Shown piece after piece: positions 61,747-64,000 of a DNA stretch of 64,000 nucleotides. A model generated the notes under the pieces. That model made no database searches, was not told the origin of the DNA, and saw only the letters and a list, made by a program, of their open reading frames with translations. Origin of the DNA: Nitzschia sp. pyKryTriq1 (taxonomy: Eukaryota; Bacillariophyta; Bacillariophyceae; Bacillariales; Bacillariaceae). The stretch is from assembly GCA_956465555.1 (NCBI GenBank), contig OY101123.1:372001-436000 (forward strand). The letters run 5' to 3'. Positions within the stretch are counted from its first letter, which is position 1. Each line of letters starts with the position of its first letter. Both the position numbers and the translations under genes were made by a program.

Positions 61747-62442
61747 CTACTTGGTCACCAACAGAAAAATCATAATCAAAATCGCCGTCGGCAAGAACTG
61801 GCAAAGACAGCCCCCCACACTGACAAACTTGGCCCGGAAGAAAATCAAGAAACATAATTTGACCATGTCCCACTTGGTAATGCCAAAAGATTGCAGGTTC
61901 ATCCGATTCAAGGCGGCACAGACATGAGAGTGGCAGTTGTCACAGCAAATATTGTGCACTCGGTGGTTGTAAATTCGATTGGCCTCTTCAATGGCTTCAT
62001 CCCATCGTTCGGCACCCCCCGGCAAGTCTCCGATATCGATTTTCAAATAGCGAGTGGGCGCCCCAAAGGCCATTTGACCATCTTTGCCGACGTAATAACT
62101 TCCTTGAAAGTCGTTGGCAATTCCGCGGGAATCGGCAATGCCCGTGTGTCCGATGAATGGTAGAATCAGAGTGATGGGCCACAAGGGGGACCATAAGATG
62201 CAGTAGGACAAGTCGGGGCCGCGCTTATTGCTATTATTATTGCCGCCGCCGCTGCTGCTGCTGATCGAGGTGGAAGGCATATCGTCGGCAGTGATGGCGC
62301 GCAACGACGAGCTGCCGTCGTCGTCTTCCTCTAATGCTTGTACCTGTACTTGTACTTGTACTGGTTGTTGTTCGTCTGCTGGCTGATGCTGCGTTGGCTG
62401 CGTAATATTCTCGGCGGGATCGTTGGCGGAGTCCGATATCAT
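61747..62442 (-). CDS. TMEM222 / RTE1 family membrane protein
   Basis: 231 residues of the DUF778 family (animal TMEM222, plant RTE1, which acts on ethylene receptors at the ER/Golgi). After an acidic Gln/Val-rich N terminus come the family motifs in order: YCILWSPLWPITLILPFIGHTGIADSRG, DFQGSYYVGKDGQMAFGAPTRYL, IYNHRVHNICCDNCHSHVCAALNRM with the conserved C-C-x-N-C-H-S-H, and WDMVKLCFLIFFRAKFV. Two or three membrane helices are visible. I chose the ATG at 62442; upstream ATGs lie in ACCGGT-repeat DNA and add no similarity. Confidence 0.85.
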   Translation of the reverse strand: MISDSANDPAENITQPTQHQPADEQQPVQVQVQVQALEEDDDGSSSLRAITADDMPSTSISSSSGGGNNNSNKRGPDLSYCILWSPLWPITLILPFIGHTGIADSRGIANDFQGSYYVGKDGQMAFGAPTRYLKIDIGDLPGGAERWDEAIEEANRIYNHRVHNICCDNCHSHVCAALNRMNLQSFGITKWDMVKLCFLIFFRAKFVSVGGCLCQFLPTAILIMIFLLVTK

Positions 62443-63007
62443 ATAGCCTACTGTAGATACAGTAGTGCAAGCAGTTTCACAATACAGTATTGCAGTACCG
62501 GTAGTGGTATGGTACTGTAATGAAAGTACCAGCTCTATCGATGAGGAATGTGAAGTACCAGTACCTATACTCAGTACTCGTACAATAGGTACCGGTTGTG
62601 TTTGTCGTCGCTCCATCGCCATGGTCAAAAGAAGAAGGCGGTGTTATTCGTCTGGGTGGCTCTGTCATCAGCTGGCAGACGTTGGTTCGATTGGGTCGGA
62701 AACAGAAGTCGTTGTGGTCGGTTCTTTCAAAAGAGAGCCCAGGCTGATAAAGAAGGAAGAATCAATCATCATCATCAATCCGCCACTACTATTACGTGCA
62801 GTACTGTAGATATAGTGTACCGGTACTCTCGTATTCGTAGGCTCTACTAACTAGTACCAGTACTCTCTAGCTAGAGCGAGATGTTGATGTATGAATCATA
62901 ATTGACAAGAGTGTATCTTCTAATAAAAATATAATAGTATGTATTGTGAAGAGTGGAGTTGTGGCGGAGATCATGACAAGTCGAGACGCAAGTAAGTGGT
63001 CATTGGT
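62443..63007. other. Intergenic, 565 bp, rich in GTAC/ACCGGT words
   Basis: TMEM222 promoter side. GTACCGGT, GGTACT, CCAGTACC and AGTACTCG words are clustered at 62494-62600 and 62815-62875. No gene is seen. Confidence 0.5.
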
Positions 63008-63679
63008 TTAGAAGAATTGAGGAGTCGAGTCGATCACGCCAACATGGTTAATGGCCTCCGCAATGGCGTATCCCGTGACGGCCAACATGGCAATTCGTCC
63101 ATTGTTCAGCTCTGCTTCTTGGATCTGGCGTTGCAAGGTTGGGTCCGAAGGATAAGCATTGAGAGGATCAAATCCAATATCTCCAATGAATCGACTTTCT
63201 GCAGTACCCTTTTCTTTTCGTTGAAGAGTATGGGCTTCCACCATGGCGCCCAACGTCAAGGCGGCCAAGAAAAAGTGAGGATCAATGTCGGAAATGTTAC
63301 CATTCAAAACGGCAGGCGCCAAATCATTGGGTCGGATGAGTGTGGGAAGACCGAGTTGGGTGGCGATTTGGCTATTGAACAATTCGGCCAGAGGCCATCC
63401 AATGGCTGCCAACATGGCCAAGCGTGCATGTCGAATTTCAGCTTCGCGATACAAAGTAAGGTCTTGCTTGTTTTGGGAAAAGTTGAAGGGATCAAACTTG
63501 TAATCACCAGCGAGTTCGCCGTCCAAGACCGAGGGTGGGGAAAAGATGGGTCGGTCGGACATTTGTCTTCTTGTGGAGGAAGAAGTGCTGGTGCTGGTGC
63601 TGAACTTGGTGGTGGTAGTGGGGCTAAAGGCCGCAGCCGAAGCCACGAAAGTGAAAATGGTAGCAGCAGTGAACTTCAT
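63008..63679 (-). CDS. Fucoxanthin-chlorophyll a/c binding protein (FCP, LHC family)
   Basis: 223-residue light-harvesting protein of the thylakoid membrane that binds chlorophyll a/c and fucoxanthin. The signal peptide ends VASAAA-FSPTTT (ASAFAP motif). The mature protein has the three-helix LHC layout. EAEIRHARLAMLAAIGWPLAELF is helix 1 with the E/R/H chlorophyll ligands. HFFLAALTLGAMVEAH is helix 2. EAELNNGRIAMLAVTGYAIAE is helix 3. LAGDYKFDPFNF is the usual N-terminal motif. The subfamily (Lhcf, Lhcr or other) cannot be fixed by eye. It is the clearest marker that the window is from a diatom or close relative. Confidence 0.93.
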   Translation of the reverse strand: MKFTAATIFTFVASAAAFSPTTTTKFSTSTSTSSSTRRQMSDRPIFSPPSVLDGELAGDYKFDPFNFSQNKQDLTLYREAEIRHARLAMLAAIGWPLAELFNSQIATQLGLPTLIRPNDLAPAVLNGNISDIDPHFFLAALTLGAMVEAHTLQRKEKGTAESRFIGDIGFDPLNAYPSDPTLQRQIQEAELNNGRIAMLAVTGYAIAEAINHVGVIDSTPQFF

Positions 63680-64000
63680 TGTGCACGTATTGTTGTTTCT
63701 TTATGTTGTGTTTTGCTTCAGAATCGTGTCGATTGAAAATTATGAAACGATTGTGGCGGGTGGCCGCTGCCTTCGCATCATCTGTCCTGATAAATATCAT
63801 CATGCATGGGTGATGAGTCAACCGACAACATCATCGCAACCGTCCAAGCGATAACCAACAAGTACTCATACTGTATTTTTCAGTGAATGAATCAGCATTT
63901 TATTCTTGGTAAATAGATAATGATGACTCATTCGTAGCTTGTGGTCTTGTTTTGCTGAGTACTTGTCGATGTTGTCGAAGCAGCATGATGATGGGGATGA
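63680..64000. promoter_or_regulatory. FCP promoter region, window end
   Basis: 321 bp upstream of the FCP ATG. AT-rich with TGATGAGTCA near 63810. No gene is seen. Promoter function is inferred from position. Confidence 0.4.

Noticed and set aside
1-64000. tRNA, rRNA, CRISPR and virus-like elements
   Set aside because: I looked for T-loop (GGTTCGA-type) boxes, conserved rRNA words, spaced repeats and capsid/integrase-type motifs and found none that held up. A scan with tRNAscan-SE and a repeat finder would be decisive.

Overview
The window looks like nuclear DNA of a diatom, possibly pennate. Four signs point that way. There is a fucoxanthin-chlorophyll a/c binding protein gene at the right end. 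Several genes encode a signal peptide followed by a plastid transit start of the ASAFAP type (A-F at the cleavage site). There is a GABA-B-like class C receptor and a multi-repeat helicase-associated (HA) domain protein. Genes are dense on both strands, with few introns, mostly about 75-315 nt with GT-AG ends. The species was not identified.

Layout from left to right. 0-7 kb: 3' part of a class C GPCR, a FAM133-like basic nuclear protein, a fragment of a LINE-type endonuclease, a Golgi sulfotransferase and a two-domain soluble ABC ATPase. 7-19 kb: two membrane proteins of unknown function, a TPR protein, a plastid-type GNAT acetyltransferase, a SET-domain (Rubisco LSMT-like) methyltransferase and a GT11-like glycosyltransferase. 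19-29 kb: an HA-repeat protein, 6-phosphogluconate dehydrogenase, a Tat-type thylakoid lumen protein, a second sulfotransferase-like protein and a TPR-like protein. 30-42 kb: a small lumen protein, a second GNAT, a plastid Cpn10-like co-chaperonin, the spliceosomal GTPase Snu114, a SAM/FHA protein, a plastid protein with two 70-residue repeats, and a cupin. 42-51 kb: succinyl-CoA synthetase beta and CCT1 as a divergent pair, a Su(z)12-type Polycomb (PRC2) subunit and a GT31 galactosyltransferase. 51-64 kb: a decayed Tex-type gene, weak gene remnants, a large coiled-coil protein with KEN boxes, a six-helix membrane protein, a TMEM222/RTE1-family protein and the FCP.

The genes do not form one pathway. 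Themes are plastid function (FCP, two lumen proteins, GNAT, SET, Cpn10, cupin, 70-residue repeat protein), secretory glycosylation and sulfation (GT31, GT11-like, two sulfotransferases), and core housekeeping (6PGDH, SCS-beta, CCT1, Snu114). The most unusual signals are candidate introns of only 31-33 nt, dispersed self-complementary motifs (ACCGGT/GTAC and TACTAGTA types) confined to intergenic DNA, a 23-bp near-identical direct repeat bracketing part of a TPR gene, and palindromic TGACGTCA sites upstream of genes. No virus-like element, rRNA, tRNA or CRISPR was recognised.
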